This document shows, piece by piece, positions 25,915 through 37,491 of a DNA stretch of 64,000 nt. Position 1 is the first letter of the stretch, and every line of letters begins with the position of its first letter. Source of the DNA: Hypomesus transpacificus (Eukaryota > Chordata > Actinopteri > Osmeriformes > Osmeridae); contig NC_061063.1 in NCBI RefSeq assembly GCF_021917145.1, positions 874,715 through 938,714 on the forward strand. The letters run 5' to 3'. The translations under genes were made by a program, and so were the position numbers. The notes beneath the pieces were generated by a model. The model was not told the origin of the DNA. It worked only from the letters and a program-made list of their open reading frames with translations, and ran no database searches.

Positions 25915-26412
25915 AGACAACCAGGCCCCTCCCCCATTCATCAGGCCCCACTTCCCTGTATTAGGCCACGCCTTCCCTGCATCAGGCCCCACTTCCTTGT
26001 ATTATGCCCCGCCTTCATGCATCAGGCCCCAACTCCTTATATTATGCCCTGATATCAGGCCCCTCAATTTTGATATTAGGGTCCCCCTCCTTAAATCAGG
26101 CCCTACCTCCCTGTATCAGGCCCCACCTTCTTATATTTGGCCCCGCCTCTCTGTATCAAGCCCCATCTCCTTATAATAAGCCCCACCTCCCCATGTTTGC
26201 ACCCCTTCCTGTCTCAGGTCCCGCCCCCTGTCTCAGGTCCTGCCCCCTGTCTCAGGTCCCGCCCTCTGTCTCATGTCCCGCCCCCTGTCTCAGGTCCTGC
26301 CCCCTGTCCCGTGTCCCGCCCCCTGTTTCATGTCCCGCCCCCTGTCTCAGGTCCCGCCCCCTGTCCCGTGTCCCGCCCCCTCTCTCATGTCCCGCCCCCT
26401 GTCTCAGGTCCC
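25915..26412. repeat. GC-rich minisatellite, CAGGCCCC / CAGGTCCCGCCCCCTGTCT units (copy 1)
   Basis: Degenerate units of about 19-28 bases beginning CAGGCCC or CAGGTCC. They become more regular and more CpG-rich toward the right end (26210-26410). The same array recurs 837 bp downstream as part of the larger duplication. Long open frames over it are a product of its repetition and lack any domain. Confidence 0.8.
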
Positions 26413-26497
26413 ACCCCCTCTAGTATGCAATATGAGCAGTGCCTGCAGTCTGCACAGCCGCCTGTATGAAGAGTCGACAAGACAATATGCAGTTCTA

Positions 26498-26503
26498 AAT
26501 AAA
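26498..26503 (+). promoter_or_regulatory. prune1: Candidate poly(A) signal AATAAA of prune1 (copy 1; duplicated 837 bp downstream)
   Basis: AATAAA in the context TTCTAAATAAAGAAGG, about 1.45 kb after the prune1 stop, with a TG/T-rich stretch after it. An identical signal lies 837 bases downstream in the second duplicated unit. Confidence 0.55.
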
Positions 26504-28980
26504 GAAGGATTTATAAAGTGTCTCTTGGTCTCTGTCTTTCTGTCATCTCTTTCTGTGGCAGATTCAAACCAACAACCAAACAGCTGGTTGCACAGGAAGC
26601 CCCGTGTTCTGTGTCCTTCTTCATAAAAGCTATTGTCTTCTAACAGGTGTAACCATGAGACATACCCTGAGTAAATAATTAATTAATGTTGCCATGTCCT
26701 TTCAGGCATTGGTCCTTCCCATAATGCACGGCTGTTTCTCTGTCCCCTGTAAGACAACCAGGCCCCTCCCCCATTCATCAGGCCCCACTTCCCTGTATTA
26801 GGCCACGCCTTCCCTGCATCAGGCCCCACTTCCTTGTATTATGCCCCGCCTTCATGCATCAGGCCCCAACTCCTTATATTATGCCCTGATATCAGGCCCC
26901 TCAATTTTGATATTAGGGTCCCCCTCCTTAAATCAGGCCCTACCTCCCTGTATCAGGCCCCACCTTCTTAAATTTGGCCCCGCCTCTCTGTATCAAGCCC
27001 CATCTCCTTATAATAAGCCCCACCTCCCCATGTTTGCACCCCTTCCTGTCTCAGGTCCCGCCCCCTGTCTCAGGTCCTGCCCCCTGTCTCAGGTCCCGCC
27101 CTCTGTCTCATGTCCCGCCCCCTGTCTCAGGTCCTGCCCCCTGTCCCGTGTCCCGCCCCCTGTTTCATGTCCCGCCCCCTGTCTCAGGTCCCGCCCCCTG
27201 TCCCGTGTCCCGCCCCCTCTCTCATGTCCCGCCCCCTGTCTCAGGTCCCACCCCCTCTAGTATGCAATATGAGCAGTGCCTGCAGTCTGCACAGCCGCCT
27301 GTATGAAGAGTCGACAAGACAATATGCAGTTCTAAATAAAGAAGGATTTATAAAGTGTCTCTTGGTCTCTGTCTTTCTGTCATCTCTTTCTGTGGCAGAT
27401 TCAAACCAACAACCAAACAGCTGGTTGCACAGGAAGCCCCGTGTTCTGTGACCAGATACATATGTTAACGACACACACACAGGTACACAGGTACGATTTC
27501 TGGCTCGTGAAAAGCCTCGAAAGAAATTTGAAAACGCCACCACAACCTCACAGGCTTGGGGAGAATGGTATGCTCCAGAGGGCTGGAGGCTGGAGAGCTG
27601 GATGTGTTCTGATGAGTCTGTCAGCAGCCAACACCCCTTCAGCCCTGCCCGCCGGGTGTCATTTCACACAGGGCGTGGCCTACCACTGTTCCAACTGTAC
27701 ACCGTGAGTGTGTGTGTGTGTTCTGGGACGTGTTGTGCGAGCACTTGTGTTTGCGTGTGTGTATCTGTATGTGTCTGAGTATGTTTTGCGATTTTCCTGT
27801 TCATGTATGAGTGTGTGTGTGTATGTGTGTGTGTATCAGCCCATCCCTAGTCATGCCCCTGCTTGCTCTGTGATTCCATCTCAGGGAGAGAGCGGAGCCG
27901 TCAGACTGGCTGAGTGAGTACGCTCCAAAGGTCTTCCTGGAGCTGTTTATAGGAGCAACAAAACACTCCCGTGACTATCCAGTTCCACTATCATACTAAG
28001 ACATGGACTACAATGTTGCTGAGGGCAACAGGAAGAAAGGTTTTCCCCACTTCCTGTCCAGAATAGGACCCCTGTGACACTATCGTCTTTGTCTGTCTTA
28101 TATGTCCTGACTCAGACAACATGAGTTCTCAGACATACCTACCTGGCTGATAATTGACCTGTGTGTGTATTTAGTGTGTGTGGTGTGACTATTATGGTCT
28201 GGTGTATTTCCCAACCAGAAGCCCAACAAAGCGCAGATAGAAATGTGTTTCGAAATGATGCTTCCAAAGCGTGTTCCCAGACTACGTTCCTGGAGCGTGT
28301 TCCTTGTACATGCAGGCCTCTCACCCCCCCCCCCCCCCCCGCCAACCCAACTGGCAGCCCTTGTCCGGGCCGGGCCACGTTGCCGTGGTTACAGGGATAG
28401 GCCGGCGCACGTTGACGGCGCACCACACCCCCGCCTTCAGGTGTGTCGCCCGTAACAGCTCACCTGCTCAGCCGCCGTCCTCAGCCTGTCTGGATGGAAG
28501 CTTCTCTCTCACCTGAACTCGTCGATCCAGAAGGCACGGTTTCCACGGAGACGAGACCTCCGTAGGGTACGACCAGACAGACCCCACAGCCCGAAGCCCA
28601 GAGAGGTAAAACCACCAAAGGTTTCTTGTTCTCTACCGGAAGTCACATGGCTCCCAGCAGTTGATTGTGTCACTGCAATGTTGTGGTTTTGAATGTCCGA
28701 AAATACAGTAAGTCATTTCCTTAAGCTGTGAGAAATGGTTGAACATTTGTAGATGACAGGAATTTGACTTTGAAAACATATATGGCCGTGTTGTTGCTGT
28801 TGTTAAGCTTTGTGTGTGGAAGGTTCAAGACCACAGGAGTGTCTGTAACCTGTCTTCTCAGGGGAGAACATTGACACCTCAAGGCCACAGGGGGGCAGCA
28901 GAGATAGCGTCTGTGATTGTAAATACTTTTCTTCAGATCAGACAGGAAAGTACAACAACAGCCACAACCAAAGCGTCCCC

Positions 28981-31900
28981 ATGGAGACCGGCGGACAGGC
29001 CGAGCACAAGGACGAGGAGGACACTTCCAGGTTAGAGGTCGATCCCCATAGCAACGTACCGGATCATCAGATCAACTAACTCAAAACAAAGACTGTGTTA
29101 TGTTCAGACTGTGTTGTGATGATCAGTTCATAACACCGTCTGTAGTCTTTTGACGTACCCTCTGATGACCAGTGATCCTGTCTCTCTCCCGGTCCACACC
29201 TGCTCAGTACTGCTTCCAGTACGTCAGATGAAGACTTGTCAGATGAGACCTTGGAGAGGAGCACCAGGGCAGCAGGGACGAAGCCAGGTAGTGACACGCA
29301 CTCTGGCAGTCTGACCTCCAGACCCCTGACATCTGCTCATGTTTGTCTATTGAAAAACATATTTGTATCTCAATGAAAGATTTGATGGCATAACCAACTG
29401 ATGAAATGTCAGTGTAAAAAAAGACATCAGCTACAAGGGAAAACGTAAACTGTCTGTATCGGTAAATAAACAAATGAGACAAACTGTCCGGTTTCATCCA
29501 CGCTAGCCTTGATCTGAGGTCAAATAAATACAAATACATAGTGAATAATACAGAGGAAAGGTAAATATTGATGATGTCATGGTATGAAGCCCAGATGAAC
29601 ACTGATGATGTCATCGTAGCCCCTCCCAATAGCCTTGCGCTGGGGTCAGAACCCAGGAAGCGCCGCTTGATGGCCCCGGCTCTCAGCCTATCACTGGGCA
29701 GGAGTGAGTCCGTCGTCTCGGAGGAATTCCTGTCGGCCGCCATCTCACCCTCCATCGACGAGGAAGGAGACCTAGCGTTGGACCTCGACCTGGACGCCAT
29801 GGAAACGCCCTCGGACAGCGAGTCCCTCCACTTCCCCTCCCATGACCTGGACCTGGAGGGTAAGGAGGGGGGTGGGGACGGGTCAGAGGTCAGTCTGGAT
29901 AAAGGCCAGACTCCGTTCGCGACCTCTTTTCCTCATGGACATTTGATCAAACATGGACAATCATCATCAACTCCTCCTCCTCTCCTTCTCCACCTCTTCT
30001 TCTTTCCTCCTCTTCTCCTCCTCCTGTCCGCCTCTTCCTACTTCTAATCTCCCGCTCCTCCACCTCTTCCTCTCCTTCACCTCTCCCCCTCAACCTCTCC
30101 TCCTCCCCTCCAGATGACTTCCACAGGCTGGGCGTGGCCACGGGTCGTCCCAGGGTGCGTTCGCCAGTGGCGGGGCCGGAGGGCTCTGAGGTGGGGTCCC
30201 TGGAGCAGGACCAGACTGACAGCCAGGGCACCAGGTGGCGCTGTTTCACCACGGGAGACCCTCCTCAGAAGAACCGGGTCAACATGAGCGTCCTGGAGCC
30301 CTACCTGAGGGTGCTATCCCACGGAGGTCAGCACTGGGTCTTAGTGCCCTACCGTTTTACAGCAGGGCTGGGTCTGGCCTATACTGTTGGCCCTGGGGGG
30401 GGGATGAGTGTGTGTGTTTGTGTTTTTTTGTGTTTGTCTGTCAAGCTGTGTATTGTTGGGTGTGTGTTGTGTCTGGGCTAGATCCGAATACACAACAAGC
30501 CTTCACTTTCCAGAACCAGGAGTGTTCTGTCCACCTTTCACATGCTCCTCTGGGTCGCCCTCCAGGTTACCATGAAGACGGGCCAGATGACATCATCGTC
30601 TTCTCCTCCTGCTATCTCCCTGACAACAGCGTAGAGAACTACCAGTACGTCATGGATAACCTCTTCAGGTACGCCTCGCTCTCTTTCTCTCTCTACTTCT
30701 CTTTCTGTTTGGCTCTCTTTCACTACCTCTCTCTCTCTTTATCTCTCGTTATCTCTATCCTCACACACACAAAACACAACCACTAATAGTATATTAATGA
30801 TTAACAGACTTGTTTCCAGATATCAATGTACAGCCTTGGCTATAAGTTTTGGCAATGACAAATGTTGTGTTTTGCAAAGTTTGCTGGTTCAGTATTGGAG
30901 GAAAAAGTTTTCACGTGTTTCTATAGAATAAAGGAATACTATAAGGCACATTTCATATTTTTTTAAGCTTTTTTGGGGGCGAACATTTTCAATATATGCA
31001 AATAGTCCCCTCTTTTACAGCAATCAATCTGCTCTTAAAATCCAATCAGAATGATATAGTGATTTCACCTGGCTAGAACTGGTTCACACGTCCCCCTGTG
31101 CTGATGATATGACTTACTGAAATTATGTTAGCAGTCATTTTATGCCGAGGCCCAGCAAGCTTTGCAAACACAAAATGTATGTCGCTCCCAATACTTTTGG
31201 CCACGGCTGTAATCAAAATATCACATTTGAATCCCAGTGTCCTGGGTATAGAGATGTACATGGTTCTAATCTCCGTGGGTCCAATTATATGATGGAAATG
31301 GTTTGACAACACATTCAGCAATAAGATATTACATTAAAGTTACATTAACTACCATGTTACTGTATAGCAGCACTTTATTTGGGGGATTTGGAGGATTTGG
31401 GGCTAATTTGGGCTTTCCAGGGGGAAGTGCATGTCAACACTCATCTTCTATTAACGTGAATCTTCAACTGCCTCTTTACAACATCCACTTACCCCTGACA
31501 CCCCTCCCAGAAACTCTGCCTCCTTACACTTTCGTACTTTCGACCTAAACCGCAAACACTGAATACCATTTAATTACATTTCAATTCCCATGTAGCTACA
31601 ATGTTGTTACTATACAGGTGTATTGTTGTGTGGTTACCGTCACATGACATCTAACGGTTGCAGGTACGTGATTGGCACGTTGGAGCTCATGGTGTCTCAG
31701 GATTACGTTATCGTCTACCTGTGTGCTCTGACCCAGAGGAACAAGCTGCCCGCCATTGGCTGGCTCAGAGAATGCTACACCGCTATCGACCGCAGGTAGG
31801 ATCTCATTGGACGGCTGAGGGACAAGGTAGGCTGTGATTGGTTGGCTGTATCCATTGAGAAGATGCTTGATGTGACTGGCATTGGGTCAGAGACAAGGAC

Positions 31901-33068
31901 GTACCGGTATGCTCTGATAGGCTGACGCAAGGTTTGCTGAGTTGTCTAAACCACTTCCTGTCTGTTGTCTGAGAGGCCCCTGGAGGATGGGGAGGGTGAA
32001 CCCTTACTCAGCGTTTTGGATGAGGTCACACAGGCAGTTAGGGAAGACGAAGCTCTCTAGAAGGAGGAACCTCTGACAGACTGACTGACCGTGTGTGTGT
32101 GGAGCATGTGTGTATCTGTGGAGTGTAGGTATATCTCTGTGTCAGTGTGTGTGTGTGTGTAGTGTGTGTGTGCTGCTACTCAGCATTTCTTGGATGTTCC
32201 CAGGCTCAGGAAGAACTTGAAAGCTCTGTATGTGGTCCATCCCACCTGGTACATCAAGGCCCTCATCACCATCATCAAACCCTTCCTCAGGTCTGGACCA
32301 TCACTATCACCATCACCACCCTCATCATCACCATCACCATCATCGTTATCGTGCATCTGTATTATTCTGTCGTTCATACATCTCCCCTCCCCTCCCCTCC
32401 CCTCCTCGCCCCGCCCCTCCCATCCCCTCCCCTCCTCCTCACCTCTTCTCCCCTCCCCTCCCCTCCCCTCCCCTCCCCTCCTCTCCTCTCCTCTCCTCTC
32501 CTCTCCTCTCCTCTCCTCTCCTCTCCTCTCCTCTCCTCTCCTCTCCTCTCCTCTCCCCTCCCCTCCCCTCCCCCCCTCCCCTCCCCTCCCCCCCTCCCCT
32601 CCCCTCCCCTCTTTTCTCCTCTCCTCCCCTCCCCTCCCCTCAGCTCTAAGTTCAGCAGGAAGCTCCAGTTCGTCTCCAGTCTGGAAGATCTCTCCCAGCA
32701 CGTCCCCACAGAGGGGCTGCAGATCCCAGACGGTGTCCGACAGTGAGTATCCCTCCTTCCCTCCCCCTCCATCCCCCTTCCCTCCCCCTCTCCTTCCCTC
32801 CCCCTCCTTATCCCTAACCGCTAAGACCCAACCCTAACCCAGACTAACCCTAACCCTGTCCCCCAAATCCCAACCATAACCCCTTACCCCTAACCCATAA
32901 CCCCTATCCCCAAACCCCACCCCTAAACCATGACCCTAACCCAAGACCCAACCACTAACCCCTGACCCTAAAGATAGTGTCTAACATTGACCCCTGAACC
33001 CTAAACCCTGAACCCTAACAGGCTGTGCTCTCTGCTCTCTCAGGTTTGATAAAAGCATGAGCAGGTGA
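28981..33068 (+). CDS. bnipl: BCL2/adenovirus E1B-interacting protein-like (BNIPL), BCH-domain protein, complete, nine coding exons
   Basis: BNIP2-family scaffold whose BCH (Sec14-like) domain binds Rho GTPases and their regulators. Coding exons: 28981-29030, 29208-29287, 29620-29859, 30114-30326, 30566-30668, 31664-31795, 32204-32290, 32644-32742, 33044-33068, giving 342 residues (human about 357). Start METGGQAEHK is the first ATG in frame. The N-terminal half has family signatures RKRRLMAPALSLSLGRSES and DAMETPSDSE...PSHDLDLEDDF. The BCH domain runs from about residue 185 (MSVLEPYLRVLSHGG) through DDIIVFSSCYLPDNS, YVIGTLELMVSQDYVIVYL, and KALYVVHPTWYIKALI to residue 335. It follows prune1 on the same strand. 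A Tc1-type MITE lies in intron 5, and a phase-compatible extra exon candidate lies in intron 6. BNIP2 is the alternative; the 1q21-like neighbours favour bnipl. Confidence 0.93.
30829..31211 (-). mobile_element. Tc1/mariner-type MITE, copy 2 (bnipl intron 5), inverted relative to copy 1
   Basis: A 383-bp element starting TACAGCCTTGGCTATAAGTT and ending CCAATACTTTTGGCCACGGCTGTA. It aligns end to end with the reverse complement of the copy at 17673-18029, including the internal words TCAGAATGATATAGTGATTT and TGATGATATGACTTACTGAA. Confidence 0.85.
32376..32640. repeat. (CCCCT)n / (CTCCT)n pentanucleotide array in bnipl intron 7
   Basis: Blocks of CCCCT and CTCCT units reaching to the exon 8 acceptor and serving as its pyrimidine tract. 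Purely C/T on the plus strand. Confidence 0.95.
32810..33022. repeat. Degenerate telomere-like (CCCTAA)n array in bnipl intron 8
   Basis: Repeated CCCTAACCC, ACCCCTAACC and CCCAACC words in an imperfect array ending just before the last bnipl exon. It is too degenerate to be a recent interstitial telomere. Confidence 0.75.
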
Positions 33069-33710
33069 TGCTGGACACCCGTGCAATCAGGAACAGTCAC
33101 ACAAAATGGTAGATGGAATCGCCCACCTCTGACAGCCAATCCGATGGCAGGACACATGGCCGACAACCAGTATCATAAGTCCAATGTCTACAGAGGCTGG
33201 TCCCTCCTGCTTTCAGCTCGTACTTAGAAGACCCCTCCCCTTCCGCTTCAAACATTCATTATATAAGTTCCAATATGGCTGTCGTTACCATGGCATCGGC
33301 CTGGCAGAGTAAACAGGTTCCTACCTGAGGTTCCTCTTGTTCCTACCCGGTAAGAGTCTGATAAGAGGTGCAGAAACAGCCCATGTGTTCTGATTGGTTC
33401 AGGTGCACTTTTTCCTGGCAGTTCTGTCGTTGTTTTCATGTTCTATCTTTTTCATCTTCTGATATCTGTTATCTTCAGACTGAATGTGACAGACAGTTCC
33501 TAGTTTGGGCAACCGACAACGCATTTTTTCTTTTGTACAGTCTCTTTTCTTCGGTCTCTCCATCACAGTCTTTCTTTAGATCTTAGTCTTTTACGGTCTC
33601 TGTAATACTCACCTGAGGAGGGAGCGGCATTTCAGTTCCTTGTAAAGGCGTCTCGCAAACAGAGATAACTTATCTCAATGTGATTAAGCTGTATAAAAAA
33701 ATAAATGTTT

Positions 33711-33716
33711 AATAAA
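33711..33716 (+). promoter_or_regulatory. bnipl: Candidate bnipl poly(A) signal
   Basis: AATAAA about 640 bases after the bnipl stop codon, preceded by an A-rich stretch and followed by a GT-rich stretch (CTGTCCACTCTTTGTAG). No competing signal was noticed between stop and this site. Confidence 0.55.
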
Positions 33717-36639
33717 CTGTCCACTCTTTGTAGTCTGACACTGTTTCACGAAAGTCACCCTTTGGAAACATGACATCACTTATGAATCCAAGAAACGTGT
33801 TGGTTTCTTACATATCTATCTGGTTGTTCCACTCCATATTTAGGGAAGGGTTGTGCTGGCGTAGCACATTAGCGTTCACAATTTATAGATTTTTCTTCAA
33901 CAAATACGCTGTTGTTTGTCTACTTTAGTACTGAAAGTGTGTGTCCTCTGAAGAGGGGGGAGGGCGGTGGGCATCAACGAAAAGAACGACTAATACTATC
34001 TTCCTTCTCACGGACGTCTTTATCGTCCTTGTGTTTATGTCTCGGACAACAAACAACTGGAAATAAAAGCCCAGCCTCTTCTCCGATGAAGTGGCCTATG
34101 AATAGCGACCTGTTCCTTGGTAAGCGGTTGCAGCGTATGAATTAATGCCTTTGTTTGGTCCTGCACTGCACGTCACAGGCTGTAGCTGGTGCTTGGTTGC
34201 CACACACACACACACACACACACAGGTTGTTTTTCCAGAGTGTGTGAAAATGGATTGTTGTTGTTGTGAGGTGCTCTGAGGAATGAGGAGTGGCTGTTTG
34301 GCTCCTCACCTCGCTCTTCATCAAGACAGGGCAGCGAGGGGGAGACGGGGGGGGAGGTATGGATGAAGGGGGAGTGGGTGAGAGGGGATGGAGCGAGAGG
34401 CGGAGAAGACAGAGACTAGAGGGCGAGTACGAGGGTTGGAGGGATGGGGAGAGAGGAAAAGAGACAGAGAGAGGGGTAGAAGGAGAGAGCGAAGAGAGGA
34501 GGGAGAGAGAGGGAGAGAGAGGGGGGGAGGTTCATGTGTGAACCTCCCAGGCGAACAGGAAACGGACCCTGACAGAGAAAGGAAGTGAGGTAGCAGTGCG
34601 GAAACTCAATAAACAGGAAGACAGAACAGAGGCTGAAGTGTGAGGCTGGGACCTGCACTCTATTTATCCAGGACCGACATGCACACACAGTCGTTTACGG
34701 TTATTGGACTTGGCATGTCATGCAGTTCCGTGTTGAGTTTGGTCACTTAAAACTCTGTGTTGTGAGACTGCAGAGAGGTGAGCTAAGTGTTGCTGCTGTG
34801 GCCTGTGCTCAGTCAGTCAACCAGCCAGCCAGTCACTCAGCCAGCCAACAAAGCAGTAAAGAAGCTAGCCAGTCAGGACACCAGACTCAGGTTGTGCATG
34901 AAAGTATGGAGCTGGAGAGGGCTGTATAGTTATGTATGAACGTTGTGTTTTAACCTGCTTGGTGCTGGCGGAGGCTGACAGAACCTGTGATCTGGTTCCA
35001 GAGCTGATGTTATCTCCCAGCAGCCCTGGCTGTAATCAAGCAGCACAATGGGCCTCAGATTTCCTTCATGAAGCCCTCAGAGGTTTCACTGCCCTCTGCC
35101 AAGGACAGACCCTGGTTGTGTGTGTGTGTGTGTGCGGTGCTGGACCATGCCCAGTGGTTTATATAGGAACTAAGTCCATTGTTAAGGAGGAAGTGGAGTG
35201 TTTTGGAAGGTTTAATTTCCTCTTAAAGCAGAGAGAGAGAGCACCTTTGTATTAATAAAGAACTGAGAAAAACCCCTTCAACATTTCTATGCACAACACG
35301 TGTGCATGTGTGTGTGTGTTTCAGTGATGAGCTTCGAAAAAACAGATGAAAAGAAGTCAGACAAACACACACCTACATAAAACATGACTTGTATTTTCAG
35401 AAGCAGGTAAAAAGACTCAACGCAGTCTGTGACAGTTCAGAGACAGTTCAGACCCTCCATCCTCAACTCTGGGAGCTGAGGAAACAGACTTCCGGGTTGC
35501 AGGACTGTGACATATAGTTGCCATAACAACACCAGCAAGATGGAGACAGATAGCCTGGTCCCAGTAGCGTGTCCGTTAAGATTATGGAACATCCCTGGAC
35601 TAGACCAAGACAAGGAATGTGATAACACAACCCAGCCTCGTGTCTAGACTTGGAAAGAGATGAAACCTGGGAAGTCTTCGGTCAAGGAAAACATGTACAC
35701 AAAATATAAAAAACATCTAAAACCAAAAAATTCATTCCTACTGTTCAGTCAAGTCAAATAACTGTTCACTGAACAGTGGAAATAAACAATAAAAACAAAT
35801 ACACTTCAAAAATACAAAGCCGGCATTCGTTGTGAACTTGCAGAAGAGCGTCTAAATCTAATACTAAAGAGAGAGATCGAGATCTAACAGACGGTCCAAT
35901 CAGAGACCAGAAGGCCAGGGGCCATGAAACACAGTCACCCTATCATGTACTACATCTGGCGGTCCCTCCCAACCTCACTGGTCCGCCGGGTTCACCAGAG
36001 GAATCACAAACAAGCCCCCACCCCCCCTGCCAACAGACTCTCCGGAAGCGGTGTTTCTCAAACCCTGCTGTTTCTTACAGTAGGTTGTCATAGAGACGGC
36101 TGGTCTCTGTGACCTGTCCAAGGGGGTCACGTGACAGGGGGCCGGTCTCCAGGGTCATATGACTCAGACGGGAAGAGCTCCAATGGACTGTAGTTCAGGG
36201 CGGGGGAGGGATATTACAGTTGTCTGTTAAGAACGATCCTATGTGATCAAAACGGAAGGCTGACAGTCTGATAATCGAGAACTGCTATCCAGGGCAGGCA
36301 TGTGTCTAATTGAGGCTCATCGTGTTTACGCATGTATGAGAGAGAGAGTGACGGACACACAGAGCCAACTCGCGTCCACCACCCAGGTCTCCTCTAAACC
36401 TGTTACTCAATGGATTCTAGGTGGAGCAGAGCGTGATGCCATATCCTGTCCCTGCATTGAGCAACACACACACATCCAACAGCAGCAGTCTATCAATCGG
36501 CCATGTAGCACAACACTGATGTGTTGCCATGCTGCGAGAGAGGGGCAGTGTGAAACGTCTGGACGTCTTCTGGATGGTTCCGCTGGATTAGGTAGGACGG
36601 CACCATGTAGTCTAGAGGGAAGAACACAATCCTGGGATA

Positions 36640-36755
36640 CAGAGTCCATGGGGAAGAACAGGATGCTGGGATATAGAGTCCATGGGCAGAACAGGATGCT
36701 GGGTTATAAGAGTCCATGGGCAGAACAGGATGCTGGTATATAGAGTCCAGGGGCT
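36640..36755. repeat. Short tandem repeat, about 35-bp units
   Basis: Three to four units containing AGAACAGGATGCTGGGATAT and AGAGTCCATGGGC. It lies in the presumed cdc42se1 3' UTR. Confidence 0.85.
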
Positions 36756-37491
36756 GATGTGATGAGGCTGGGACTGGGGATCAGGCTAGGGCAGGAGCTT
36801 GGAGGCTAGGAGTGGGGGTGAGGCTGGAACTGGGGGTGAGGCTAGTGCTGAGGATGGGAAAGGGGATGAGACTGGTTCTAGAGGTTTGAGTGGGGATGAG
36901 GCCGGGACAGGAATGGTGGTCCTAAGTGCTCTCTGTGCAGGAGGGGGGACAGGCTTGCTTGATGCTTGACCAAAGGCCAAGGGTCAGGGGTCAGAGAAGA
37001 GGGGCCAGGGGTCATCAGGTGAGGCTCTGGTTGGGCTGTGCTCCTGAAACAACAGGAAATCGTGTCAGACAGGAAGGTTACTGCACAAGAAGTTTAACAA
37101 CAAAACCAGCCCCTCTTCGTCAACTGAACGAGGAGAGATGGAGGCGCGGAGAGACTGAGAAAGCGTCACGGTCAGACTGCGTTGTCAACACTCAACAGGA
37201 AGTGAGAAAGATCCCGAGACGGCAAAACCACGCATCTGAACACCCAGCCGGCTTCTGAAACAAACTAACTTCCCAGTTGGAGTCAACTGACTCATCTGAC
37301 TGGTCTCCATGGCGTTTACGGCCAGACGCTGGTCAGAACCCTGACCTCATCCTGCTCTCCTTCTGACGCCAGGTAAACACTGGAAAGCACCCCTCACATG
37401 ACAGGAAATGGGCTTCGACATTCTATATGAACATGTTCTGAGCTCCTTTTGTTATGAATGCTGTTTGAGTGTGTGTGTGTGTTCTCACCAG

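Larger units (their letters stand above)
25047..27450 (+). other. prune1: prune1 3' UTR and downstream region, containing the 837-bp tandem duplication
   Basis: No open frame here resembles a known protein. The part nearest the stop is ordinary 3' UTR-like sequence with a CA repeat near 25.6 kb. From 25777 onward it consists of two head-to-tail copies of one unit, each ending with a TAAATAAAGAAGG poly(A) context. Which copy is used for polyadenylation cannot be told from sequence. Confidence 0.6.
25777..27450 (+). repeat. Two head-to-tail 837-bp copies of the prune1 3' end
   Basis: Bases 25777-26613 recur as 26614-27450 with a blunt junction. Reading them side by side I found only one difference: T at 26134 against A at 26971. 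Each copy carries a GC-rich minisatellite (units close to CAGGTCCCGCCCCCTGTCT), then TAAATAAAGAAGG and a T-rich tail. Such identity means a very recent duplication, or a genome-assembly artefact that places two haplotypes in tandem. Confidence 0.93.
33069..37491. other. Tail-to-tail interval bnipl (+) / cdc42se1 (-)
   Basis: Contains the bnipl 3' UTR (to about 33.72 kb), a purine-rich block at 34320-34600 and, on the right side, the cdc42se1 3' UTR. No clear minus-strand poly(A) signal was pinned. A CA run lies at 34200 and a short repeat at 36.65-36.75 kb. No additional gene was recognised. Confidence 0.5.

Noticed and set aside
26004-27306. Paired Pro/Cys-rich open frames (139 and 110 codons) present twice
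   Set aside because: They arise from the GC-rich minisatellite in the prune1 3' region. The duplication copies them, and they lack start context, splice structure and similarity.
32810-33022. Interstitial telomere (fusion point)
   Set aside because: Units are irregular (CCCTAACCC, CCCCTAACC, CCCAACC) with no perfect TTAGGG run; better explained as a degenerate minisatellite.
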